Positions 8,679 through 16,763 of a DNA stretch of 39,481 bases are shown in pieces. The stretch covers positions 1-39,481 of the forward strand of contig CAMOXX010000003.1 in assembly GCA_946629475.1 (NCBI GenBank), written 5' to 3'. Every line of letters begins with the position of its first letter. Positions within the stretch are counted from its first letter, which is position 1. This DNA comes from an uncultured Blautia sp. (GTDB taxonomy: Bacteria; Bacillota; Clostridia; Lachnospirales; Lachnospiraceae). The position numbers were made by a program, and so were the translations under genes. The notes beneath the pieces were generated by a model. That model saw only the letters and a program-made list of their open reading frames with translations, searched no databases and was not told where the DNA came from.

Positions 8679-9961
8679 TTTTTCAGTTCCTCCACCGTCA
8701 CACGGGAATTCATATCGTAAAACCCGACTGTATTTTTTGTAGAAACCACTGTCACGTTGCAGGCGTCATACAGCCTGTGGAACACTGTGAAATCTCCTCC
8801 GCAGTATCCGGTACAGCCGAATGACAGGAGGTACTCTCCTCCCTGCAGATCCATTTTCTGGTGAAACGTAACAATGCATTCGTCTCCCGGGCCGGAATGC
8901 TCAATGTGCGCTTTTTCATACATTGTATTCGTCCCGGTGATTTCCGTCCCCTGTATATTTTTGAAGGTATATGCGACAATCGGATCCTGAATCGCAGTAT
9001 TAAACCGCACCTTTACGCGGATATCAAATGAACTGCCTTTTTCCAGGATATTGGTCTTTCTTCCCTTCTCATCAATAATTGCGAACGCCTCAATCTCCGC
9101 CTGCTTATCGCCGTATTCCAGCATGTTCGGGTTCAGGACCATTCCCTGTTTCCAGGATTCGTCGTCCTTTCCGGATTCGGACAGTTCATCCTCCGGTGCC
9201 TCCTCCTGCTGCCGCACCGGGTCCTGATGCACCAGCAGCTGCTTGTACATATCCACCATAGCCTTCGGAGAGCCCTGATCCAGAAGATGTCCCTGATTCA
9301 ACAGAATTACCCTGTCGCAGTATTTCGCGATGCTGGAAAGGTCATGGCTCACGATCAGGATCGTCCTTCCCTGTTCTTTGAACTCCTCGAACTTATGGAA
9401 GCATTTCGCCTGAAAAAAGACGTCCCCTACCGACAGCGCCTCATCCACAATCAGAATCTCGGGGTCAATATTGATCGCAACAGCAAACGCAAGACGGACA
9501 AACATACCGCTTGAATATGTTTTCACCGGCTGATGAATAAAATCCCCGATATCCGCAAACGCAAGGATCTCATCAAGGCGGCGGTCGATCTCCTCCTTGG
9601 AAAATCCGATCATCGTCCCGTTGAGGTACACATTTTCAAGCCCTGTGTACTCTGTGTTAAACCCTGCGCCGAGTTCCAGAAGAGCGCTGATCCTGCCGTC
9701 CACGGTGATTGTACCCGCAGTCGGCGTGAGGACGCCTGTAATGATTTTCAGTACTGTGGATTTCCCGGAGCCGTTCACCCCGATAATCCCGACACACTCT
9801 CCCTCCTTTACATCAAAACTGATGTCATGGAGGGCATAGTGCTCATGGTATCTTTTCTTCCGCGACAGGCCCAGCGCCTCAAAAAGACGATCCTTGGGCC
9901 TGTCATATAATTTGTACATTTTTGTCAGGTTCTGCACCTGAATGACTTTTTTCTCGCTCAA
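8675..9961 (-). CDS. wzt: Wzt-type polysaccharide ABC transporter ATPase with C-terminal extension
   Basis: This is the ATP-binding subunit of an ABC-2 glycan exporter, 428 residues. The nucleotide-binding domain covers about 6-240: Walker A GVNGSGKST (61-69), signature YSSGM (149-153), Walker B EILIVDEA (168-175) and switch histidine H206. The extra N-terminal segment before the Walker A and the GLENVYLNG motif are typical of the Wzt/TagH/RfbE group. A Glu/Asp-rich linker (about 248-272) leads to a beta-rich domain (about 275-425). This matches the carbohydrate-binding extension of Wzt proteins that recognise a chain-terminal modification. The TTG at 9961 is chosen because GGAGG sits seven bases upstream. 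It is 29 bases from the permease gene and overlaps the methyltransferase gene. That the extension reads a methyl or phosphate cap is inferred. Confidence 0.92.
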   Translation of the reverse strand: MSEKKVIQVQNLTKMYKLYDRPKDRLFEALGLSRKKRYHEHYALHDISFDVKEGECVGIIGVNGSGKSTVLKIITGVLTPTAGTITVDGRISALLELGAGFNTEYTGLENVYLNGTMIGFSKEEIDRRLDEILAFADIGDFIHQPVKTYSSGMFVRLAFAVAINIDPEILIVDEALSVGDVFFQAKCFHKFEEFKEQGRTILIVSHDLSSIAKYCDRVILLNQGHLLDQGSPKAMVDMYKQLLVHQDPVRQQEEAPEDELSESGKDDESWKQGMVLNPNMLEYGDKQAEIEAFAIIDEKGRKTNILEKGSSFDIRVKVRFNTAIQDPIVAYTFKNIQGTEITGTNTMYEKAHIEHSGPGDECIVTFHQKMDLQGGEYLLSFGCTGYCGGDFTVFHRLYDACNVTVVSTKNTVGFYDMNSRVTVEELKK

Positions 9962-9990
9962 AAATAACCTCCGGTATTATCCGCAGCGGC

Positions 9991-10806
9991 TTACAGCACA
10001 TCCGCAAAGTGAATCCTGAGACGCTTGAACACGGTCCCCCCGATCAGGAAGCACAGGATCGTTACAATCCAGAAATACAGTGTCCATTCCGCCCTCTCGA
10101 AAAACCACACTTTTTTAATAAAAGTATCCCTGTATCCCGAAACGATATAATACATCGGATTCAGCTTCAGGATCTTCCGGAGAAGTTCATGTTCTGCAAG
10201 AGCGTCCTCCGCCACCCACATAATCGGGGTAAGCCAGATTCCTACCTGCAGGAGGATACTGATAATCTGCGAAAGATCTCTGAAAAACACCACCACCGCA
10301 CAGGTAAAATAAGAAAAGCCAAGCACCAGCACAAAGGTACAGCCGCTGTAATAGATGATCTGCAGATAATAAAAGTCGGGGAATCTTCCGTATGCCATGT
10401 ACAGAATAATGGTAAACAGCACAAAAAAGCAGTGCACAAAAGCAGCCGACAGGATCTTTACAACAGGAAGGACGCTGATATTGAATACAACCTTTTTTAC
10501 AAGATAGTTGTACTCCAGGAGAGAAGCGGTTCCTCCGATCAGCGAATCCTGAAAAAAGAACCAGGGCACAATGCCTGCTACAAGATACAGCACAAACGGA
10601 ATCTGCAGATTGCCGGTCCCTGCACGGAATCCCACCGAGAAAACGAACCAGTATACCAGGATCGTAATAACCGGCTGGATAAAAGCCCATATGATCCCCA
10701 GGTATGAGCCGGCATAGCGTGTCTTGAAGTCGTTCCAGGAAAGCTTCGCGATCAGCCGCCGGCTTCTTATGATCTCGGCAGGAAGAGAAAGAATTGACTT
10801 CATCAT
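9991..10806 (-). CDS. wzm: Wzm-type polysaccharide ABC transporter permease
   Basis: The product is an ABC-2 family permease of 271 residues. It has a short amphipathic N-terminus, DFKTRYAGSYLGIIWAF (a conserved entry motif of this family) near residue 26, and about six membrane segments, ending in a short cytoplasmic tail. Its length fits Wzm/TagG/RfbA proteins (255-275). With the ATPase it would export a lipid-linked glycan assembled in the cytoplasm. The start is ambiguous. The in-frame TTG at 10812 is possible, but ATG at 10806 has GGAGGA ten bases upstream and lies two bases after the rmlC stop, the same spacing as the GT2 pair, so I use it. No O-antigen polymerase or flippase gene is seen in the locus, consistent with ABC-dependent export. 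Confidence 0.92.
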   Translation of the reverse strand: MMKSILSLPAEIIRSRRLIAKLSWNDFKTRYAGSYLGIIWAFIQPVITILVYWFVFSVGFRAGTGNLQIPFVLYLVAGIVPWFFFQDSLIGGTASLLEYNYLVKKVVFNISVLPVVKILSAAFVHCFFVLFTIILYMAYGRFPDFYYLQIIYYSGCTFVLVLGFSYFTCAVVVFFRDLSQIISILLQVGIWLTPIMWVAEDALAEHELLRKILKLNPMYYIVSGYRDTFIKKVWFFERAEWTLYFWIVTILCFLIGGTVFKRLRIHFADVL

Positions 10807-10808
10807 TC

Positions 10809-11390
10809 TCAAGATTTTCCTCCGGAGAGAGCTTTTGCCCTGTTATACTCCGCAAACGTACCCCATTTGGTATCCTTCTCGGAAAGCGTCAGCTCCATAT
10901 CCTCCGGAATCGGCCAGAGCACCTGAAGCTCGGGATCATTGTAAATCAGCCCGCCTTCATCATTGGGATGATAAAAATCGGAGCACTTGTAGGTAAACTC
11001 CGCAATCGGGGACAATACCAGGAAGCCATGGGCAAATCCTTTCGGGATAAAGAACTGTTTTTTGTTCTCTGCCGAAAGATGTACCCCGTGCCACTGTCCG
11101 TAAGTCTTAGAGCCTTCCCTCAGGTCTACCGCCACATCAAAAACTTCACCGGACACGACCCTGACGAGCTTGTCCTGAGGATAATTGATCTGAAAATGAA
11201 GACCTCTCAGCACGCCGTAGCGTGAGCTGGACTGATTGTCCTGTACAAACTTCACATCGATTCCGGCCTCGAGGAAATCATTGTAATTGTATGTCTCCAT
11301 GAAGTATCCTCTTGCATCCCCGAACACCTGAGGTTCAATAACCTTCAGGCCTTCAATTGATCCACAAGGTGTAACTTTGATTTTTCCCAT
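10809..11390 (-). CDS. rfbC: dTDP-4-dehydrorhamnose 3,5-epimerase
   Basis: RmlC/RfbC epimerises C3 and C5 of dTDP-4-keto-6-deoxyglucose on the way to dTDP-L-rhamnose in the cytoplasm. In the 193-residue form the RGLHFQ catalytic-histidine motif is at about 62-67, QDKLVRV follows, FFIPKGFAHGF is at about 113-123, and the TYKCSDFY motif with the catalytic tyrosine region is at about 133-140. All are hallmarks of an active epimerase. I place the start at ATG 11390, because GGAG stands six bases before it; the ATG four codons upstream (11402) has no ribosome-binding site. rmlA, rmlB and rmlD are not in the window and must be elsewhere. The gene lies between wecE and the exporter, so rhamnose (or a talose derivative) is a probable building block of the glycan. 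Confidence 0.94.
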   Translation of the reverse strand: MGKIKVTPCGSIEGLKVIEPQVFGDARGYFMETYNYNDFLEAGIDVKFVQDNQSSSRYGVLRGLHFQINYPQDKLVRVVSGEVFDVAVDLREGSKTYGQWHGVHLSAENKKQFFIPKGFAHGFLVLSPIAEFTYKCSDFYHPNDEGGLIYNDPELQVLWPIPEDMELTLSEKDTKWGTFAEYNRAKALSGGKS

Positions 11391-11426
11391 AGCTTTCTCC
11401 ATTTTACTTATTCTGACTGATTATTA

Positions 11427-12563
11427 TTATGCTTCGTAATACGGATAAGAAAGAAGAAGGTCCGTCACCTTTTTTACATCCTCCATATCCAGGTTATAGA
11501 ACATCGGGAGCCTTAAAAGCCTCTCGCTCTCTCTGGTCGTGTACTGATCCTCACCGTGGAACCTTCCGAACTTCAGACCTGCCGGCGCCGAGTGGAGCGG
11601 TACATAGTGGAACACCGCGGCAACTCCATGCTCACGCAGCCAGGCAAGCAGACGGCTCCGCACTTTGATATCCTTCACCTTCAGATAGTACATGTGATAA
11701 TTATTGGTGCAGTGTTCCGGTACAAACGGTCTCTCAATAAAGCCCTGCTCCTCGAGCGGCGCAAGATGCTCATTGTAGTATTCCCAGATCTGCTGCCGTT
11801 TGGCGCAGATTGTGTCGCTGACTTCCAGCTGCGCGTACAGATAAGCGGCATTCAGTTCGCTCGGGAGATAGGATGAGCCGAAGTCCTGCCAGCGGTATTT
11901 ATCCACCTGGCCGCGGAAAAACTTGCTCCGGTCGGTTCCTTTTTCACGGAGGATCTCCGCTTTTTCCTGCATCTCATCATTGTTAAACGCGATAGCGCCG
12001 CCCTCACCCATCGTATAATTCTTGGTCTCATGGAAGCTGTAGCAGCCGAAATCCCCGATGGTACCGAGTGCTTTGCCCTTGTAAAAAGAACCGACTCCCT
12101 GGGCGGCATCCTCCACCACCTTCAGATTGTGTCTCGCCGCAATGTCCATGATCGTGTCCATCTCGCATCCGATTCCCGCGTAATGAACCGGAGCAATTAC
12201 ACGTGTCTTATCCGTGATCGCGTCCTCAATCTTCTTCTCATCGATATTCATCGTATCCGGACGGATATCCACGAACACGATTTTTGCCCCGCGAAGTACA
12301 AAGGCATCCGCAGTGGAGACAAAAGTATAGGACGGCATGATGACTTCCTCCCCCGGTTTGATCCCGGTCAGATAAGCGGCCATCTCAAGCGCATGGGTGC
12401 AGGAGGTAGTCAGCATGACATGCCTCACGTCAAATTTATCCTGCATCCACTGGTTGCACATTTTGGTATAGGCACCGTCGCCGCACAGCATGCCCCGCTT
12501 TACGGCATCCTCAATATACTCCGTTTCTTTTCCGGTATACGCCGGTTTGTTAAATACAATCAT
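11427..12563 (-). CDS. wecE: dTDP-4-amino-4,6-dideoxygalactose transaminase
   Basis: This PLP-dependent sugar aminotransferase of the DegT/DnrJ/EryC1 family has 378 residues, against about 376 for E. coli WecE (RffA). The resemblance to WecE as I remember it runs through the whole chain: FNKP at the N-terminus, GEEVIMPSYTFVSTADAF, VPVHYAG-type APVHYAGIGCEMD, EDAAQG (151-156), the SFHETKNY motif with the PLP lysine K181, FFRGQVDKY, and the C-terminal ESERLLRLPMFYNL. The reaction is glutamate-dependent amination of dTDP-4-keto-6-deoxyglucose to dTDP-Fuc4N. That substrate is the same intermediate used by RmlC, so both pathways would branch from RmlB, which is not in the window. The start ATG has AGGAGA six bases upstream. 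It is 36 bases upstream of rmlC and probably begins the glycan-assembly operon. Whether the amine is then acetylated is unknown. Confidence 0.93.
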   Translation of the reverse strand: MIVFNKPAYTGKETEYIEDAVKRGMLCGDGAYTKMCNQWMQDKFDVRHVMLTTSCTHALEMAAYLTGIKPGEEVIMPSYTFVSTADAFVLRGAKIVFVDIRPDTMNIDEKKIEDAITDKTRVIAPVHYAGIGCEMDTIMDIAARHNLKVVEDAAQGVGSFYKGKALGTIGDFGCYSFHETKNYTMGEGGAIAFNNDEMQEKAEILREKGTDRSKFFRGQVDKYRWQDFGSSYLPSELNAAYLYAQLEVSDTICAKRQQIWEYYNEHLAPLEEQGFIERPFVPEHCTNNYHMYYLKVKDIKVRSRLLAWLREHGVAAVFHYVPLHSAPAGLKFGRFHGEDQYTTRESERLLRLPMFYNLDMEDVKKVTDLLLSYPYYEA

Positions 12564-12585
12564 TTTTATCTCCTGTCTGTTTTAT

Positions 12586-14109
12586 TTATGCCGGCTCTCT
12601 GCTCACACAGACGCCGTTCTCATCAAAGGTACATATTTCATCCTTGATATTTATGGTAGTATTTTCCGCGCGGACGCCGGTCCGGCTGTCCATCCCTCCA
12701 TAGAAATAGTACTGTTTCCCGCGGATCCTGTGCCAGCCCTTGTAGGCGGCACCGCTCTTGCTGAAGTAGTATGTGTTGGTCTTCCCGTTCTCGACGATCT
12801 CTGTAAAGCCCGAGTTAACACGGACTCCGTTCTTGCCATAATAGTACACCTTTCCTGCCTTTGAGATGTACTTCACATTTTTCTTCATAAAGCCTTTTTT
12901 GGAGTCAAACCAGTAGAACTTTCCTTTTACTTTCCGTGATCCCTTGTAGGCCAGACCATCCTTCCCGAAATAGTACTTTTTCCCTTTCCAGGTAACCCAG
13001 CGGCTCTTAACAATTGCGCCATCCTCACCGCAGTAATACGTCTTCCCGCTTTTGCTGGAGTAGAGCAGCTTGTTCACAAACAGGCGGCCATCCGCTGCTG
13101 AGAAGCGGTACTCTTTGTCTCCAAGTTTCAGAGCGCCTTTTACTTTCTTGCCATTCACATAGTAATAGGTCTCCCCGTCTTCCACAGCCCAGCCGTTTTC
13201 AACCACAACTGTTTCTGTATACGAATCAAGCGGCTGTGTCCGGGGGTTGATAATTTTAGTATAGTCGACAAAACCGAAATTGACGTCCGCATTGTTCACG
13301 ATCGGAATTCCGTCAATCAGGCCTTTCGTCGTCTTCATCCCCGGAGTGTAGTCGCCGCCGGTCGCCTGCCAGATCGTATAGCGGTACTCCGAACTCGGCC
13401 TGTTGATCGTATCTCCGTATCGTGCAAGCCATACATCGTAGGATTTCAGTTTTGCCATATTCAGCTGCGTCAGGTACCAGTATATGTTGGTGTACACCAT
13501 CGGATAATAGCCGGCCTTTTTTATCTCTTCGCAGAACGTTGTCACAAGATTCGTTCTCTGGGCGACCGTGAGGCCGGATGCTGATTCATCCTCCATATCA
13601 TAGACAATCGGATAGGATATCTTATATCCTCTGATTCTCCGGATCAGATACTGTGCCTCTCTCAGGACTTCAGCCTCTGTCGTCGCCGTACTGTAAAGAT
13701 AAACCCCGACCGGAATCCCGCTCGCAATGGCGTTTTTCATATTGTAATCGTACTGCACATCCTCATGCTTCAGGCTGTGGCTCAGGCGGATAAACGCGAA
13801 ATCCACATCGGAGTTTTTCACCTTTTTCCAGTCGATGGTTCCCTGCCATTCCGAAACATCGATTCCTCTGGTGATTGCCCCGGGGATGACTTCGCCGCTT
13901 CCATTATAGCATACACCGTTGATTTTCTTCCATGCCCTGCTCTCGATGCCCTTTTTTCGGGCGCTGACAGCCTTTGCGCTTTCCAGGACTGCTCCCGTGT
14001 TCTTTCCGGGCGGTTCAGCTGCCGCCATCACCGGAACAGACAGGCAGAAGATCAAAGCAGTCAGTAAAGTGATACGGACTGCACGGAAGATGCTGCTGTT
14101 ATTCTTCAT
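12586..14109 (-). CDS. Secreted GH25 lysozyme with cell-wall-binding repeats
   Basis: The product has 507 residues. Residues 1-30 form a signal peptide (basic start, hydrophobic core, VMAAA). A GH25 muramidase domain covers about 80-300: RGIDVSEWQG with D84, then YDMED with D171 and E173, the usual acidic pair, and YTNIYWY and WLARYG later. The C-terminal 190 residues hold about eight aromatic repeats of 19-21 residues, of the type GKxYYFGKDGxxxKG, as in choline/cell-wall-binding repeat proteins. The enzyme should cut MurNAc-GlcNAc bonds in peptidoglycan while the repeats hold a wall polymer. The start has GGGAGGA six bases upstream. The wecE ATG lies only 23 bases downstream of the stop. The position beside a glycan locus suggests that the repeats may recognise that glycan, but this is inference. 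Confidence 0.93.
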   Translation of the reverse strand: MKNNSSIFRAVRITLLTALIFCLSVPVMAAAEPPGKNTGAVLESAKAVSARKKGIESRAWKKINGVCYNGSGEVIPGAITRGIDVSEWQGTIDWKKVKNSDVDFAFIRLSHSLKHEDVQYDYNMKNAIASGIPVGVYLYSTATTEAEVLREAQYLIRRIRGYKISYPIVYDMEDESASGLTVAQRTNLVTTFCEEIKKAGYYPMVYTNIYWYLTQLNMAKLKSYDVWLARYGDTINRPSSEYRYTIWQATGGDYTPGMKTTKGLIDGIPIVNNADVNFGFVDYTKIINPRTQPLDSYTETVVVENGWAVEDGETYYYVNGKKVKGALKLGDKEYRFSAADGRLFVNKLLYSSKSGKTYYCGEDGAIVKSRWVTWKGKKYYFGKDGLAYKGSRKVKGKFYWFDSKKGFMKKNVKYISKAGKVYYYGKNGVRVNSGFTEIVENGKTNTYYFSKSGAAYKGWHRIRGKQYYFYGGMDSRTGVRAENTTINIKDEICTFDENGVCVSREPA

Positions 14110-14136
14110 AAATGTCCTCCCTTATAACACGCATAT

Positions 14137-14184
14137 GAAGCTGCACCCTGTCTGAAAGACACTGTGCAGCTTCTGTACAGTTAC
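14137..14184. repeat. Hairpin plus TTCTGTACAGTTAC element, copy A
   Basis: A 10-bp perfect stem (14137-14146 with 14164-14173) encloses an inner 5-bp stem (14149-14153 with 14157-14161, loop gaa). It is followed directly, on the plus strand, by TTCTGTACAGTTAC (14171-14184). The same 14-base motif with one change lies next to hairpins at 33.98 and 39.45 kb. There is no T-run on either side, so this is not a normal intrinsic terminator. The element sits between the HPr stop and the lysozyme start. It could be an interspersed extragenic repeat, an RNA processing site or an operator. Confidence 0.6.
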
Positions 14185-14191
14185 CAGCGTT

Positions 14192-14455
14192 TTACTCTCC
14201 AAGTCCTGTTTTTATCGCTTCCACAATAGAACGAAGTGCCTCTTGCTCATCCTCGCCTTCACAGACGATCTCAATCTGATCCCCCCGTTTTACGCACGCA
14301 CCGAGGATCGAAAGAACACTCTTGGCGTTTGCCTCTCCCTCCTCATACCGAAAAAAAACATTTGACTTGAAGCGCATTGCCTCCTGACAGAGAATTCCGG
14401 CGGGGCGAAGATGCAGTCCCGTTGCATTGATCACCGTAACCATTTTGCTGACCAT
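14192..14455 (-). CDS. HPr-family phosphocarrier protein
   Basis: The product has 87 residues, the normal HPr length. GLHLRPAG (13-20) carries the phosphorylatable H15 and R17, and AKSVLSIL (44-51) carries S46, the site used by HPr kinase in Gram-positive bacteria. Both are at the canonical numbers, so it should accept phosphate from enzyme I and also be a substrate of HprK. The ATG at 14455 has GGGGAGG about six bases upstream. The gene follows cdaR by 14 bases, in the place where glmM stands in many cdaA-cdaR operons. No ptsI is present. It may be the cell's HPr or a second, regulatory Crh-like copy. Crh proteins lack His15, which argues against a strict Crh role. Confidence 0.93.
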   Translation of the reverse strand: MVSKMVTVINATGLHLRPAGILCQEAMRFKSNVFFRYEEGEANAKSVLSILGACVKRGDQIEIVCEGEDEQEALRSIVEAIKTGLGE

Positions 14456-14469
14456 AGATACCTCCCCTT

Positions 14470-15810
14470 TTATTCTACAGTCTCAGTTGTTACAGATACT
14501 TTGGATATAACAATCTCGGTGGAAGCTTCCTCCAGCAGTTCAAAACCTTCCGGCAGTACAATACTGACCGGTATCCTGTAGTTGCCTTCCTCCATTCCCT
14601 TCACATCAATGGAAGCTTCTACCTGCTCCTCTTCCTTCGTACCGAAGTCATTTATCTGATGATCCTCGTCAGCTCTGATACGCACCTCAAGCTTATCGAT
14701 CTCAAAGGAAACCTGCAGCCCTTTTTCCTTACCCTCAACAATAATCTTGCTGGTCGGGATGGACAGGCGCTTTCCTTCTTCCGGCAGAATCCGGAAATTC
14801 ACGAGAATCTCATTGTTGCTGCCGCTGGTCAGCCGAAGTCCCTCAGGAAGAAACTGTGTAATATCAACCTTAAATTCCCTGTCGGACGATGCCCCTGAAA
14901 TGTCGACTGCCTCGTCATCAATTACGATGATGTTCCCGTTGTCCTTCAGGTGCGACAGGGCATCCGCTGTTCCGGCCACGCTGATACTCTCCGGAACCGT
15001 ACTGACGCTTTCCACCATAAAGCCGTTCTGCGGAGCGCTGTCATACAGTACCTCCAGCCCGATATCGCTTCGGGTCTTCCAGAGTCTGGTAGTTACCGTC
15101 ACTTTACCATTATTGTCAAAACGGAGATTGTTCATCTGTACGGAATTCAGGGCTTCACCGTTTTTATCAATCACGGAGAATGCCGCCGTCTCCGAAAAGT
15201 CCTCCGTTACTCCCTCCACGCTGACATTGACGCTGACCTTGTCAATCTTTCGGATCAACGATTCAGGCCCTGTGATACGGACCTTTTCCGGGCTCACTGT
15301 CTGGGTTCCTACCTCATACCCCGCACCCGGCTTGCTGTCCCCGCTGTTGACCCCCACCATGAACTCGCTGGTCACTTTTTCCTCCAGCGTCACGCTCACA
15401 TTCTGCGGCCAGACCGAAATGTTTCCCGCAGGAATCCCATCCACTGTCGCAGTGACAGGAATCATAACGGGGTCAGTTTCAAGGCTTACCGCCTGCTGCA
15501 GGTCAGCTACAACCTTGATATCCGAAACGGATATCGCATTCACTTTTTTTCTCTCACCGGTAACAGTTACCCGGACAGGAGTTTCCTCGCCGTCTCTCAG
15601 GCATACCAGCCCGGTATCGTCAATATAGGCTTCATTCACAAGTTCAAAATTTGGAATCGTGAAACTCCTTGTGATTCCCGGGTTGTCAATATTGACTACC
15701 ACAAGCCAGACGACAATTCCAATCAGGACCGAGATAATCTTAAGCCCTATATTGTCCGTCAGTTTTCTCTTCATCTTTGCCTCACTGCCCGTATTCATCT
15801 CAGCAGACAC
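14470..15810 (-). CDS. cdaR: YbbR-domain protein, CdaA regulator CdaR
   Basis: The product has 446 residues. A single membrane helix (about 22-40, LKIISVLIGIVVWLVVV) follows a short cytoplasmic N-terminus. The remainder, outside the membrane, is a beta-rich chain of about four YbbR-type repeats, recognisable by repeated VxVTG, ISVxPxxVxVxG and SEFMVGV-like motifs. CdaR binds the diadenylate cyclase CdaA in the membrane and adjusts c-di-AMP synthesis. The GTG at 15810 overlaps nothing and starts four bases from the cdaA stop, with AGGT just upstream; the ATG four codons later (15798) is a possible alternative. Gene order cdaA-cdaR supports the assignment. Confidence 0.93.
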   Translation of the reverse strand: MSAEMNTGSEAKMKRKLTDNIGLKIISVLIGIVVWLVVVNIDNPGITRSFTIPNFELVNEAYIDDTGLVCLRDGEETPVRVTVTGERKKVNAISVSDIKVVADLQQAVSLETDPVMIPVTATVDGIPAGNISVWPQNVSVTLEEKVTSEFMVGVNSGDSKPGAGYEVGTQTVSPEKVRITGPESLIRKIDKVSVNVSVEGVTEDFSETAAFSVIDKNGEALNSVQMNNLRFDNNGKVTVTTRLWKTRSDIGLEVLYDSAPQNGFMVESVSTVPESISVAGTADALSHLKDNGNIIVIDDEAVDISGASSDREFKVDITQFLPEGLRLTSGSNNEILVNFRILPEEGKRLSIPTSKIIVEGKEKGLQVSFEIDKLEVRIRADEDHQINDFGTKEEEQVEASIDVKGMEEGNYRIPVSIVLPEGFELLEEASTEIVISKVSVTTETVE

Positions 15811-15813
15811 AGG

Positions 15814-16686
15814 TTACCTGTTTTTTTGCTTTCTTCTCAGCACATGGAGAATCTTTCCGTTATCCACAACTTTCTTGTCCTGAAGTTCCACCAGTTCATG
15901 CCTGAGCTGCTGATTGTTGATATTGCTGGTAAGCCTGCCTCTTTTCGCAACAGACACATGGCCCGTCTCCTCCGAAACAATGATCGTCAGAGAATCGCTG
16001 ACCTCACTGATGCCGACTCCCGCTCTGTGCCTGGTTCCCAACTGTTTGCTGAGCGTTGTGCTGTCCGAGAGAGGGAGATAGCACGTTGCGGCGACAACAC
16101 GGTTGCCCCGCACAATGACCGCGCCGTCATGCAGCGGAGTATTCTTTTCAAAAATATTGATCAGCAGCTGGCTCGTCAGTGCCGCGTCGATGTTGATCCC
16201 CGTGCGCTCATACTCAGAAAGCCGGACATCCTGCTCCATTACGATCAGAGCTCCGGTCTTCACAGCACTCATTTCAAAGGCCGCCCGGACGATCTCGTTG
16301 ATAGTACGGTCTGTAAACCGCTCCTTCACATCCCTGCCCGTGTCGAACGGGATCAGCGCGGCGAAGATTTTCTTCTGCCCGAGCTGCTCCAGAACCCTGC
16401 GGAGCTCCGGCTGGAATATTACGATCAGGCCTATGATAAGTACACTTGCCAGATTTCTGAATATCCACAGAATCGTGTTCATCCTGAGAATATATGCCAG
16501 AAAAATGAAAAGTGCAACGACCAGAATTCCCTTGAGCAGAGAATAAGCCCTGGTATATTTGATCCAGATAAACAACTGGTATACAAAGTAGGAAATCAGA
16601 ATGATTTCCAGAACATCCGTAACCCCGATGGCGGGAATCGTCATCCGGGAGAGATAATTCAGCAGAAATGACAGTACATTCTGCAC
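15814..16686 (-). CDS. cdaA: Membrane diadenylate cyclase CdaA
   Basis: This enzyme makes cyclic di-AMP from two ATP, and the messenger controls potassium and osmolyte balance and wall homeostasis. Three membrane segments in the first 95 residues lead to a DAC domain with the DGA motif (about 187-189, LHDGAVIV) and the RHR motif (about 219-221, GTRHRAG). Both are needed for catalysis and both are intact. The start is taken as GTG at 16686, because GAGGTGG at 16692-16698 stands five bases before it; the in-frame GTG at 16695 lies inside that ribosome-binding site. The protein then has 290 residues, slightly longer than the common 270-280. Stop and cdaR start are four bases apart. Confidence 0.95.
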   Translation of the reverse strand: MQNVLSFLLNYLSRMTIPAIGVTDVLEIILISYFVYQLFIWIKYTRAYSLLKGILVVALFIFLAYILRMNTILWIFRNLASVLIIGLIVIFQPELRRVLEQLGQKKIFAALIPFDTGRDVKERFTDRTINEIVRAAFEMSAVKTGALIVMEQDVRLSEYERTGINIDAALTSQLLINIFEKNTPLHDGAVIVRGNRVVAATCYLPLSDSTTLSKQLGTRHRAGVGISEVSDSLTIIVSEETGHVSVAKRGRLTSNINNQQLRHELVELQDKKVVDNGKILHVLRRKQKNR

Positions 16687-16763
16687 TTTTTCCACCTCAC
16701 TGTACCTGGGGTTTCCCCGACAGGGTGCTGAACAGGCTGAGCCTTTTTATCCATCCGCTGCTG

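Noticed and set aside
15555-15580. Match to AACAGTTAC of the repeat family inside cdaR
   Set aside because: Only nine bases match, in coding sequence, without the rest of the motif or its flanking order.
14950-16671. Long plus-strand open frame (573 codons)
   Set aside because: It lies antisense to cdaR and cdaA, whose motifs are complete; composition is His/Arg-rich as typical for antisense frames.
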